64,000 nt of DNA, taken from contig JAWVFH010000037.1 in NCBI GenBank assembly GCA_033856255.1, positions 1 through 64,000 on the forward strand. The letters are read 5' to 3'. This stretch comes from WHSW01 sp033856255 (GTDB lineage: Bacteria; Actinomycetota; Thermoleophilia; Solirubrobacterales; 70-9). The translations under genes and the position numbers were made by a program. Shown here piece after piece: positions 24,323-31,592 of this stretch. Below the pieces are notes generated by a model. That model did no database searches and was not told where the DNA came from. It was given only the letters and a program-made list of their open reading frames with translations. Each line of letters starts with the position of its first letter. The stretch's first letter is position 1.

Positions 24323-25599
24323 GGCGCGGCCAGCTGCTCGACAAGGACAGATGCGTTCGTATTCGCCTCGGTTCCCCCTGCCAGCGTCTCCAGGGCGAGG
24401 GCGCCACTCGACGTGTGGTCCCTGAGCGTGAGCGCTGCTGAGGGTGTCGTGGTGGTGACGATCACCTCGCCGGTGTTCTGCTGCGTACCGGCGCCCGAGC
24501 CGTACGTCGAGCCGAGCACGGCGGTTCCGTTGATGAACAGGGCCAGCTGGCTCGGTCCGACCGTCGAGGCAGAGAACGAGACTCTGTAGGTGCCGGGATG
24601 CGTGAGCGTGATCGGTGCTGTGCCGCCACCGTGGGTGATGCCCGAGGTCATCTCTCCGTTGGAATCGAAGGTGACCGCGGCTCCGATCGGCGCCACAGTC
24701 TGCGCGCTGGTGTTGTAGACGTACGCGTACTCGAGTGAGGCGGTCGAACCCGCCGGGCCGGTGGGCCCTGCCGGCCCGGTCGCTCCATCGGTGCCGTTCG
24801 TCCCGTCGGTCCCGTTATTGCCGTCTGTCCCGTCGGTTCCATTCGTCCCGTCGAGTCCGTCGGTGCCGTTCGCACCGGTTGGTCCGGTGGTCCCGTTCGT
24901 CCCGTCGGTCCCGTCGGTCCCATCGAGCCCGGCGGTGCCGTTGGGACCGGTTGGTCCTGTGATTCCGTCCGTTCCGTCCGTTCCGTCCGTGCCGTCGATG
25001 CCCGACGCGCCGACCTGCCCTTGGACGCCCTGCAAGCCCTGCGGACCGGCCGCTCCCGTGCTTCCGTTCGCTCCGTCCGTGCCGTCTGTTCCGGCAACGC
25101 CGTCGATCCCGTCCAGCCCGTCGGTCCCATTCGGACCGATTGGTCCCGTGGTTCCGTTCGTCCCGTCGGTTCCGTTCGTCCCGTCGGTTCCGTTCGTCCC
25201 ATTGACGCCGGCAGCCCCGGTCGAACCGGCGGCGCCGGTCTCACCTTGGACGCCCTGCAGGCCCTGAGAGCCCGTGGCACCTGCGGAACCGGTCAGGCCG
25301 GTGGCCCCGGTCCCGCCGGTCACTCCTTGCGCACCGCGATGGCCCCGCGCACCGCGGGGGCCCCGCGGACCGCGTGGGCCGCGATCGCCCTGAGGGCCAC
25401 GAGGTCCCCGTTCGCCCTCACAAGAGGTGGGCGGCTGTCCGCCGCAGGGCGCGTTGGCGTCGGACTTGCCGGTGAACTGCGGGGTACAGATCGTGGGGGC
25501 GGAAGGCGGGCAAGCGGCGGACGCCAAGCTGATGGGCGCCGCAACCGTGCAGGAACAGATCGCTACGAGGAGGAGCTTCCGGTCTAGCGCACGGCGCAT
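24319..25599 (-). CDS. Secreted collagen-like protein with BclA/C1q-like C-terminal domain
   Basis: The 426-aa product has a signal peptide (residues 1 to about 28), a Cys-containing linker, about 74 Gly-X-Y triplets (residues about 62-285) and a C-terminal globular domain (about 290-426). The early triplets are charged (GERGPRG type) and the rest are dominated by GTDG/GTNG repeats, which resemble Bacillus BclA-type collagens, with Thr that could be glycosylated. The end domain, with segments VAPIGAAVTFDSNG and TLTHPGTYRVSFSAS, resembles the trimerising BclA/TNF-like jelly roll. It is probably a trimeric surface filament. Being repeat-rich and in an island, it may have been acquired by transfer. 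It is coupled to the DUF4333 lipoprotein gene. Confidence 0.9.
   Translation of the reverse strand: MRRALDRKLLLVAICSCTVAAPISLASAACPPSAPTICTPQFTGKSDANAPCGGQPPTSCEGERGPRGPQGDRGPRGPRGPRGARGHRGAQGVTGGTGATGLTGSAGATGSQGLQGVQGETGAAGSTGAAGVNGTNGTDGTNGTDGTNGTTGPIGPNGTDGLDGIDGVAGTDGTDGANGSTGAAGPQGLQGVQGQVGASGIDGTDGTDGTDGITGPTGPNGTAGLDGTDGTDGTNGTTGPTGANGTDGLDGTNGTDGTDGNNGTDGTNGTDGATGPAGPTGPAGSTASLEYAYVYNTSAQTVAPIGAAVTFDSNGEMTSGITHGGGTAPITLTHPGTYRVSFSASTVGPSQLALFINGTAVLGSTYGSGAGTQQNTGEVIVTTTTPSAALTLRDHTSSGALALETLAGGTEANTNASVLVEQLAAP
24745..25416 (-). repeat. Collagen-coding imperfect tandem repeats
   Basis: Degenerate 9-nt units coding for Gly-X-Y triplets, many repeated as GGNACNGACGGNACNAAC-like blocks. 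Length variation by slipped-strand replication is expected. The repeats are contained in a single open frame and have no spacer structure, so they are not a CRISPR. Confidence 0.85.
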
Positions 25600-25900
25600 G
25601 GGTTGCCTATCTTCGTTGGCTCCAGTCCGGGGGTTCCCGGTTTGAGGCTCCCACTGGACTCTTGGGGGCGTAGCCAGATATCCGCCGAGTCAGAACGAGC
25701 GGCTGAGCTCAACAAGTACAGGACCGTCACCTGTGTATCGGCGCCCAACCGAGAGGGCGGTATCCCCCAGTTGCAGGATCTATCGCGCTCTTGCCGGCAG
25801 AACGCAGTCGGCGCGACCGACCGGCAATCCCCCAAACGGGTGATTGCTCAACGGAACGGAGGAGTCGTACGCTTGGACATTGATCGAGTGGGGTTGACCC
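25600..25900. other. Divergent intergenic region in the island
   Basis: This 301-bp stretch separates the leftward collagen-like gene from the rightward PAS-GAF-LuxR gene and must contain the promoters of both. It is locally less GC-rich than the flanks. I see no convincing gene, no clear -35/-10 pair and no strong inverted repeat. A GGAGG at 25857-25861 is followed by no start in the frame of the regulator. Confidence 0.5.
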
Positions 25901-27049
25901 GTGTCGAATGCCAAACGCCCGACTGGGCAGGTCACGACCGACGGAGAGTCGCGCGGGGGATCCTCTTTGCGGCCGAAGCACCGCCCGGTTGCGGAGCTGT
26001 TCGGAGCCGCTGAGGAGCTCGGGGCGATGGGGAGCTGGGAGTGGCTCGTCGACGCCGACGAGTTGATTTGGTCGGACAACCACTTCCGCCTCTACGGGAT
26101 GGCGCCCGGTCAAGTCGAGCCAACCATGGACTTCGTGATCGAGAACACGCACAGAGACGACCAACGGTTGATGCGAAGCGAGATCGAGCGTGTCAGAGCC
26201 GGAGGTGGTGCCCAAGTCTTCGGGTACCGGATCATCCGGCGTGATGGTGAGGTTCGCGATCTCCGGTCGACGATCGCAGAGGTCGAAGTCAATCCGCGAC
26301 GAGTGATCGGCTATGTCCAGGACATCACCGAGCGTCGCAGCGCGGAACGGACGAGCGATACCCATATCGCCGTGGCCGAGGCTCTGGGTCGGTGGGAGTC
26401 GCTCGAGCAAAGTGGGCCCAAACTGCTCCGCGCCCTTGGTGAGGGAATGGGGTTCGTCGCCGGCGCGGTCTGGATCCCCAATGCTGAATTCCTCGTGGTG
26501 CGAGCGTTCTGGCATACGAACGCAGCCGAGACGTCCGGACTGGAGACGTTCGCCACGGCCCATCGAGTCCCGCGCGGACTCGGCTTGCCCGGCCGGGCCT
26601 GGGTCTTGCGAGAGCCGACGATTCTGGCCAACGCGTTCGACGATGCAGCATTCGGCGAGCGGGGGGCCGCGACCCTCGCCGGTCTACGTGGCGCGATGGC
26701 GTTGCCGGCGGTGAAAGAGGAGCAGGTGCTCGCGGTACTCGAGTTCTATTCACGCGATCGCCCCCCTCCTGGTGACCGGCTGATGCGGTCACTCACCGGC
26801 ATTGGTCACGAGCTCGGACACTTCCTCGACCGCCGCCGCCATGACCTCGACCCCGTGGCGCTGACCTCGCGGCAGCTCGAGGTCCTTCGGCTTGCGTCCC
26901 GCGGGCATTCGGCGCCTCAAATAGCGACGGAAATGATGGTGAGCCACGAGACCGTGAAGACTCATCTCAAGCACATCTATTTGAGGCTCGACGTCAACGA
27001 CCGCGCCGCGGCCGTCGCTCAGGCGCTTCGCATGGGGCTGATCGAGTAA
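25901..27049 (+). CDS. PAS-GAF-LuxR transcriptional regulator 1
   Basis: The 382-aa protein has a PAS domain of the PAS_3 type (about residues 45-150, ending in YVQDITERR), a GAF-like domain (about 160-305) and a C-terminal LuxR helix-turn-helix (about 315-382, LTSRQLEVLRLASRGHSAPQIA). It should be a soluble one-component regulator sensing a small molecule or redox cue. No receiver or kinase domain is present. The start is GTG 25901, directly after an in-frame stop; the ribosome binding site is poor. It is a shorter paralogue of the regulator at 27189-28652, lacking that protein's first PAS domain, and both end in GLIE. Confidence 0.88.
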   Translation: MSNAKRPTGQVTTDGESRGGSSLRPKHRPVAELFGAAEELGAMGSWEWLVDADELIWSDNHFRLYGMAPGQVEPTMDFVIENTHRDDQRLMRSEIERVRAGGGAQVFGYRIIRRDGEVRDLRSTIAEVEVNPRRVIGYVQDITERRSAERTSDTHIAVAEALGRWESLEQSGPKLLRALGEGMGFVAGAVWIPNAEFLVVRAFWHTNAAETSGLETFATAHRVPRGLGLPGRAWVLREPTILANAFDDAAFGERGAATLAGLRGAMALPAVKEEQVLAVLEFYSRDRPPPGDRLMRSLTGIGHELGHFLDRRRHDLDPVALTSRQLEVLRLASRGHSAPQIATEMMVSHETVKTHLKHIYLRLDVNDRAAAVAQALRMGLIE

Positions 27050-27188
27050 GTCTCGCGTCCCTACCCGGACCCCCGGCGTTACCAGGGCCGTCACGCCACC
27101 CGCAGGCCGGATGAGCATCGTGTTGACCCTGTGTTGACCCGACGGCCCTCGGCACAATGCATCGAGCGGACGCCTGGCCCGGAACGCG

Positions 27189-28652
27189 CTACTCGATCAA
27201 ACCTAAGCGCAACGCCTTAGCCACCGCCCCCCCGCGGTCAGAGACCGCGAGCTTTTCGTAGATATGGGAGAAGTGCGTCTTCACCGTCGCCCGGGTGATG
27301 AAGAGCTCCGTAGCGATTTGAGGTCCCGCTAGTCCCCGTGCCGCAAGCTGGAGAACCTCGAGTTGTCGTGGGGTGAGGCTCGTTGGCGTCAGCTGGCCGC
27401 GGTGACGGTCGAGAAACTGCCCGATCTCGCGCCCGAACTCGGCCAGGGTCTGGGTCAGGTGAGCCGTCGGCAGTCGCGCCTCGTGAGTGTGGAACTCGCA
27501 CACCGCGACCACCTCTTCGCCGCACGTCGCCGGAAAAGCCACGGCGCCGCGGATCTCGGCGAGATCAGCAACCGACCGCCTGCGAAAGCTCGGATCCTCG
27601 CTCGGATTGACAAGCACAATCGGACCTTCGGCCGCCCAGGCGCGGCCGACCAGGCCCAGGCCTCGCGAAAAGCGAAGCTCCCTGCTGGCCGCCTCGAATT
27701 GCTCGATCCGATAATTCGTTCCAGGCCAGAAGACGCGGCAGGCCAGCGCGTCGCCATCGACGAGCCAGATCGCACCGGACCCAAACTCCATCGCCGTGCC
27801 GAGGCCGCTGAGCAGCGCCAGCGCTCCCTCGTCGAATGTACGCCAGGCCCCAAACGCCTCCGCCACGGCACAGTGGGCGAGGATCTCGCGCTCGGCGAGG
27901 TGGCGCGCGGTGACGTCCTGCAGCGTCCCGATGATCCGAAACGGCCGGCCACCGTCCCATTCGAGCACCGACGCGCCTTGACGCACGTACATCAGGTGTC
28001 CGTCCGGCCTCACGATCCGATACTCGATCGACAGGGCGCCCGTGTGGCGGGTCTGCTCGAGCGCCTGGTCGACCCGCTCGCGATCTTCGGGATGGCGCAG
28101 TTCCGCGGTCAGCGTGAGCCTTGGGGCGAACGTCGGGTCGAGCCCCACCAGGGCGTACGCATTCTCGGAGAGGATGAGTTCGTCGGTCTTGGTGTTCCAG
28201 GTCCAGCTCCCGACGTCGGTCATTCTCTCGGCGGCGCGCACGCCCACCTTTCGAGTCCGCTCCGCCTCGGCCGCCCGCGTGCCGCTCAGATCTCGAATCC
28301 AAGCCGTGAAACAAACCGGGTCGCGCCCGCTTTGAGTCACCGTCATCTCTACCGGGATCTCGATCCCGTCTGCTCGCAGGGCCGGCATCCGGACCGGGGT
28401 GTCCAGAATTCTCGGCGGCTTCCCGGCCACGACCCGCGCAAGCGCGGAGCGCTGGGCGTCGCGTTGGTCGGGCGGGACCACGAGCTCGGCGAGTTCGCGT
28501 CCAAGGGCGTCGCCGCGGGCATATCCGAACGTCATCTCGGCGGCGCGGTTGAACTGCACGACCGTGCCTACAGAATCGATCGTGATCACCGCATCCGGGG
28601 CGGCGTCGAGCAGCGATTCGGCGGAGGGCGGGTCGGTGTGTGAGGGCGGCAA
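27189..28652 (-). CDS. PAS-PAS-GAF-LuxR transcriptional regulator 2
   Basis: The 487-aa protein has two PAS domains (about residues 10-130 and 145-260, the second ending LQDVTARH), a GAF-like domain (about 270-410) and a LuxR helix-turn-helix (about 425-487, LTPRQLEVLQLAARGLAGPQIA). The last 350 residues align along their length with regulator 1 (25901-27049), so the pair arose by duplication. The start is TTG 28650-28652. The upstream region contains a TetR-type operator centred 33 bp before the start, so it is probably under control of the divergent TetR gene. Confidence 0.88.
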   Translation of the reverse strand: MPPSHTDPPSAESLLDAAPDAVITIDSVGTVVQFNRAAEMTFGYARGDALGRELAELVVPPDQRDAQRSALARVVAGKPPRILDTPVRMPALRADGIEIPVEMTVTQSGRDPVCFTAWIRDLSGTRAAEAERTRKVGVRAAERMTDVGSWTWNTKTDELILSENAYALVGLDPTFAPRLTLTAELRHPEDRERVDQALEQTRHTGALSIEYRIVRPDGHLMYVRQGASVLEWDGGRPFRIIGTLQDVTARHLAEREILAHCAVAEAFGAWRTFDEGALALLSGLGTAMEFGSGAIWLVDGDALACRVFWPGTNYRIEQFEAASRELRFSRGLGLVGRAWAAEGPIVLVNPSEDPSFRRRSVADLAEIRGAVAFPATCGEEVVAVCEFHTHEARLPTAHLTQTLAEFGREIGQFLDRHRGQLTPTSLTPRQLEVLQLAARGLAGPQIATELFITRATVKTHFSHIYEKLAVSDRGGAVAKALRLGLIE

Positions 28653-28678
28653 TTCGGGAAGATTCCTTCAAAGTGGGT

Positions 28679-28692
28679 ACAGACTGGTCTGT
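28679..28692. promoter_or_regulatory. TetR-type operator 1
   Basis: ACAGACTGGTCTGT is a perfect 6-bp inverted repeat with a 2-nt centre. It lies 27 bp upstream of the TTG start of regulator 2. A second copy 36 bp away and a degenerate third (28735-28748) make a cluster in the region shared with the divergent TetR gene. Confidence 0.75.
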
Positions 28693-28712
28693 CCAGGCAG
28701 GTGTAGTGGAAG

Positions 28713-28730
28713 ATACAGACTGGTCTGTAT
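28713..28730. promoter_or_regulatory. TetR-type operator 2 with overlapping -10 element
   Basis: ATACAGACTGGTCTGTAT is a perfect 8-bp inverted repeat with a 2-nt centre. Its right end overlaps a -10-like TATAAC (28728-28733) placed about 31 bp before the TetR start, so binding should block that promoter. This indicates autoregulation of the TetR gene and joint control of regulator 2. Confidence 0.78.
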
Positions 28731-28764
28731 AACTGCAGACCGGTTCGAGAAGGGGAGCGAAGAG

Positions 28765-29385
28765 ATGGCTGAATCAGTTGGACCCGAGGCCGGCGGCCGG
28801 GTCGCCGGCGACGACGGACCCCGCGAACGCATCCTCGGCACCGCCTACGACCTGTTCGCGCACCACGGATTGAGCGCGATCGGGATCGACAGGATCGTCG
28901 CCGAGGCGGGGGTGGCGAAGATGACGCTCTATCGCCACTTTCGTTCAAAGGACGATCTTGCGGCCGCGGTGCTCGAGCGGCGAACCGAGCTCTGGACCAG
29001 AGACTGGCTTCACCGTGAGCTGGAACGTCGCGGCGGCACGGCCCAGAGCCGGCTGCTCGCGATCTTCGAGCTCTTCGACGACTGGTTTCACCTCGAGGCG
29101 TACTCGGGGTGCATGTTCACCAATTGCCTGATCGAGAGCCACGACCGTGCGGGCACGATCGGCTCCTCATGCGTCGGCGGACTGGCGGAGATCCGCTCGC
29201 TCATCGAAGCTCTGGCCGAAGAGGCCGGAGTTGGCGACCCGGCCGCGTTCGCGCAACGGTGGCAGGTTCTCATGTTGGGTGCGATCGTTGTCGCGTCCAC
29301 GGGCGAGGTCGACGCCGCTCGTGGTACGCGCGACACCGCGGCGCTCCTGCTCGCAAGCGAGAGGGTTGACCCAGAGGCCAAGTAG
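28765..29385 (+). CDS. TetR/AcrR-family transcriptional repressor
   Basis: From ATG 28765 (GGGGAG ribosome binding site 7 nt upstream) this encodes 206 aa. The N-terminal helix-turn-helix is typical (IDRIVAEAGVAKMTLYRHFRSKDDL, given here by its ends IDRIVAEAGV and LYRHFRSKDD), and the C-terminal half is a helical ligand-binding domain with two Cys residues in the segment GCMFTNCLIES. Two matching palindromic operators stand directly upstream and also face the divergent PAS-PAS-GAF-LuxR gene, which is the likely target besides itself. The inducer is unknown. Confidence 0.9.
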   Translation: MAESVGPEAGGRVAGDDGPRERILGTAYDLFAHHGLSAIGIDRIVAEAGVAKMTLYRHFRSKDDLAAAVLERRTELWTRDWLHRELERRGGTAQSRLLAIFELFDDWFHLEAYSGCMFTNCLIESHDRAGTIGSSCVGGLAEIRSLIEALAEEAGVGDPAAFAQRWQVLMLGAIVVASTGEVDAARGTRDTAALLLASERVDPEAK

Positions 29386-29444
29386 CGCTCTGGCGGTTAC
29401 CTCACGACTGGGAACCCGAACGCGCTACCAGCCTGCGGGCTCGA

Positions 29445-29517
29445 TGGGCCGGGGAGGGATCGAACCTCCGCCCTACGGATTATGAGTCCGCTGCTCTACC
29501 AACTGAGCTACCGGCCC
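29445..29517 (-). tRNA. tRNA-Met (CAT anticodon)
   Basis: The 73-nt cloverleaf is complete: acceptor stem GGGCCGG with CCGGCCC, D-arm GCTCAGTTGGTAGAGC, anticodon loop CTCATAA giving CAT, and T-arm with GGTTCGATCC. The discriminator is A and CCA is not encoded. CAT could be elongator Met or lysidine-modified Ile; it lacks the three G-C pairs of an initiator anticodon stem. The 3' half serves as the island attachment site. Confidence 0.93.
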
Positions 29518-29611
29518 GGGGCTCGAAGCCTAAGGCGGGCCGGTGACGCATTCGGGCCACTCCAGCGGGTAGGGGGCGATCGACCGATTACTCCCGAGGA
29601 AAGGAATCCCC

Positions 29612-29716
29612 TTGCTCGCCGCACTCGCTCCCGCGCTCCCCGTCGCGACCACGATCGTCCTGCCGGGCATCATCGTCATCATCCTCGTCGTCCTGCTCCT
29701 GCTCTGGATCTTCTGA
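29612..29716 (+). CDS. 34-aa single-pass membrane peptide
   Basis: A TTG start with the ribosome binding site GAGGAAAGG at 29596-29604, about 7 nt upstream, opens a 34-codon frame that is almost wholly one hydrophobic helix (after an Ala/Pro-rich start, residues 15-34 are Ile, Val and Leu) ending in TGA. It reads in the same direction as the following 66-aa gene, 70 bp on. The function is unknown. The ribosome binding site and hydrophobicity argue for a real gene, but its length leaves doubt. Confidence 0.55.
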   Translation: MLAALAPALPVATTIVLPGIIVIILVVLLLLWIF

Positions 29717-29786
29717 GCCGGAGCATCCGCCCGCGGGCGGTCTGGTATTGATCGGCGCGTTGCCAACGATTCGGAAGGGAGCGCCG

Positions 29787-29987
29787 ATGACCACCCTGAT
29801 CGCCTTCTCGGGCACCCCCGGGGATTGCATCTACGTCGAGGAGGACCTCGAAACCGTCAAGAACGGGCTCGCGCGAGGGGCGTCGGGCTTCTCGCAGCTG
29901 ACCCAGGTCCCGACCCAGAGCGACGCCTTCGACAAGGGCACGACCCTGATCAACGCCGAGCGGATCGCGTTCATCCGGGCGTCGTAA
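29787..29987 (+). CDS. Small conserved-looking protein, unknown
   Basis: From ATG 29787, with AAGGGAG about 7 nt upstream, this encodes 66 aa, MTTLIAFSGT... to ...ERIAFIRAS. It has a strand-helix-strand look (ETVKNGLARG helix, then ERIAFI strand) and may be a small dimerising or DUF-type protein; I cannot name it. The 3' end overlaps the convergent GMC oxidoreductase gene by 17 bp. Confidence 0.7.
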   Translation: MTTLIAFSGTPGDCIYVEEDLETVKNGLARGASGFSQLTQVPTQSDAFDKGTTLINAERIAFIRAS

Positions 29988-31569
29988 GCGGCGTCCGGCC
30001 GCGGATCAGGTCGGCGGCGCGCTCGGCGACCATGATCGTCGGCGCGTTCGTGTTGCCGCCCGGGATCACGGGGAAGATCGAGGCGTCCACGACCCGGAGC
30101 GCGTCGATCCCGTGCACCCGCAGCTGCGAGTCGACGACCGCGTCGTCGCGGTCGTCGCTCATCCGGCAGGTGCCGGCCGGGTGGTAGATCAGCTCCATCC
30201 GCTCCCGCAGGGCGGCGTCGAGCTGCTCGGGCGTCTCGGCGTCGGGTCCCGGCTTCAGCTCGCGGACGACGAGCTCGGCCAGCGGTGACTTCGAGGCGAT
30301 CTCGCGCGCCATCTGCATCCCAGCGACCATCGACGCGACGTCCTCGGGCTCGGAGAGCGAGTTGGTGATCATCCGCGGCTTGGCGAGCGGATCGGCGGAG
30401 CTCAGCCAGACCCGGCCGCGAGCCTTCGGGCTGACCAACACCGGCGCGATCGTCATCGCGTCCCCGTCGAACTCCTCCTCCCCATGCTTTTCGAAGTACA
30501 GCGCCCCCATGTGGAACTGGATGTCGGCGGCCGGCAGGCCGGCGCGGGTGCGGACGAAGGCGACGACCTCGGCGGCTGTCGAGGTCAGGGGACCCGATTT
30601 GCGCAGCAGCCACTCGAGCAGGTACTTCGGCTTCTCGGCCTCGTAGAGGGTCGGGCCCTCCGAGAGCTCGAAGAGCATCGTCAGATACGGATGGTCCTGG
30701 AGGTTGCGGCCGACGCCGGGCAGCTCGTGACGCGCCTCGACGCCCGCGGCGCGCAGCTCATCGGGGCGGCCGACCCCGGAGAGCATGAGGATCTGGGGGG
30801 AGCCGATCGCCCCGGCGCACAGGATCACCTCGGCCCCGGCCCGCGCGGTTGTCTCCGAGCCGCGGCCGCGCCGGTAGCGGACGCCGGTCGCGCGAGTGCC
30901 GTCGAGCTCGAGCCCGAGCACGGTGGCGCCGGTGACCACCTCGAGGTTCTCGCGCTTCAGCACCGGGCGCAGGAAGGCGTCGGCGGCGCTCCAGCGGCGG
31001 CCGTCCTTCTGGAACACCTGGAACATCGAGACCCCGTCCTGCTCGGGCCCGTTGTAGTCGGCGATCCGCGGAATCCCGGTCGCGGCGCTGGCGGCGATCA
31101 GGCGCTCGTCCAGGGGCCGGGGCGAGCGCTGCTCGGAGATCGTCATCTCGCCGCCGGCGCCGTGGAACTCGGAGGCCCCGCGGGCGTTGTCCTCCGAGCG
31201 CAGGAAGTATGGGAAGACATCGCCCCAGCCCCAGCCCGGCGCTCCCTGATCGCGCCAGAGGTCGTAGTCGAGCGGGCGTCCGCGGACGTAGAGCATCGCG
31301 TTCATCGAGCTCGAGCCGCCCAGGGACTTGCCGCGAGGGATGAACAGCGAGCGGCCGGCGACCGCGGGCTCGGGCTCGGTCCAGTAGTCCCAGTCGAGCT
31401 TGGTGTGGAACTGCTTCGCGAACGCCGCGGGGATCTTGATGTTGAGGCTGCGGTCGCGGCCGCCGGCCTCGATCAGCAACACGCGGGTCCCGGGATCCTC
31501 GCTCAGCCTGTTGGCGAGCACGCAGCCGGCCGAACCGGCTCCGACGATCACGTAGTCGGGATTCGCCAT
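29971..31569 (-). CDS. GMC-family FAD-dependent oxidoreductase
   Basis: The 532-aa enzyme has the N-terminal FAD-binding GAGSAGCVLANRLSE, the GMC signature 1 region (RGKSLGGSSSMNAMLYVRG), signature 2 (GAIGSPQILMLSGVG) and the C-terminal active site YHPAGTCRM with GGNTNAP. This is the pattern of choline, glucose-methanol-choline and aliphatic alcohol dehydrogenases. The exact alcohol substrate is not clear. A lipoprotein gene with a thioredoxin-like fold lies 23 bp upstream on the same strand, so they may be cotranscribed. Confidence 0.92.
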   Translation of the reverse strand: MANPDYVIVGAGSAGCVLANRLSEDPGTRVLLIEAGGRDRSLNIKIPAAFAKQFHTKLDWDYWTEPEPAVAGRSLFIPRGKSLGGSSSMNAMLYVRGRPLDYDLWRDQGAPGWGWGDVFPYFLRSEDNARGASEFHGAGGEMTISEQRSPRPLDERLIAASAATGIPRIADYNGPEQDGVSMFQVFQKDGRRWSAADAFLRPVLKRENLEVVTGATVLGLELDGTRATGVRYRRGRGSETTARAGAEVILCAGAIGSPQILMLSGVGRPDELRAAGVEARHELPGVGRNLQDHPYLTMLFELSEGPTLYEAEKPKYLLEWLLRKSGPLTSTAAEVVAFVRTRAGLPAADIQFHMGALYFEKHGEEEFDGDAMTIAPVLVSPKARGRVWLSSADPLAKPRMITNSLSEPEDVASMVAGMQMAREIASKSPLAELVVRELKPGPDAETPEQLDAALRERMELIYHPAGTCRMSDDRDDAVVDSQLRVHGIDALRVVDASIFPVIPGGNTNAPTIMVAERAADLIRGRTPLTTPG

Positions 31570-31592
31570 CGGCGGATCCTATGGCGCCGGCG

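Larger units (their letters stand above)
23966..29476. mobile_element. Genomic island between tRNA 3'-end repeats (about 5.5 kb)
   Basis: The 30-bp stretch 23970-23999 is identical to 29447-29476, the T-arm and acceptor 3' half of the tRNA at 29445-29517; with one mismatch the match extends 4 bp to 23966. The whole tRNA is at the right, its 3' end points into the island, and the fragment lies at the far end. This is the arrangement left by tyrosine-recombinase integration at a tRNA. The contents are a DUF4333 lipoprotein, a collagen-like protein, two PAS-GAF-LuxR regulators and a TetR regulator. No integrase or replication gene is seen, so it is an immobilised or passive island. Confidence 0.65.

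Noticed and set aside
24745..25416. Repeat array that might be a CRISPR
   Set aside because: Units of 9 nt in one continuous frame coding Gly-X-Y; there are no spacers, no constant repeat and no cas genes.
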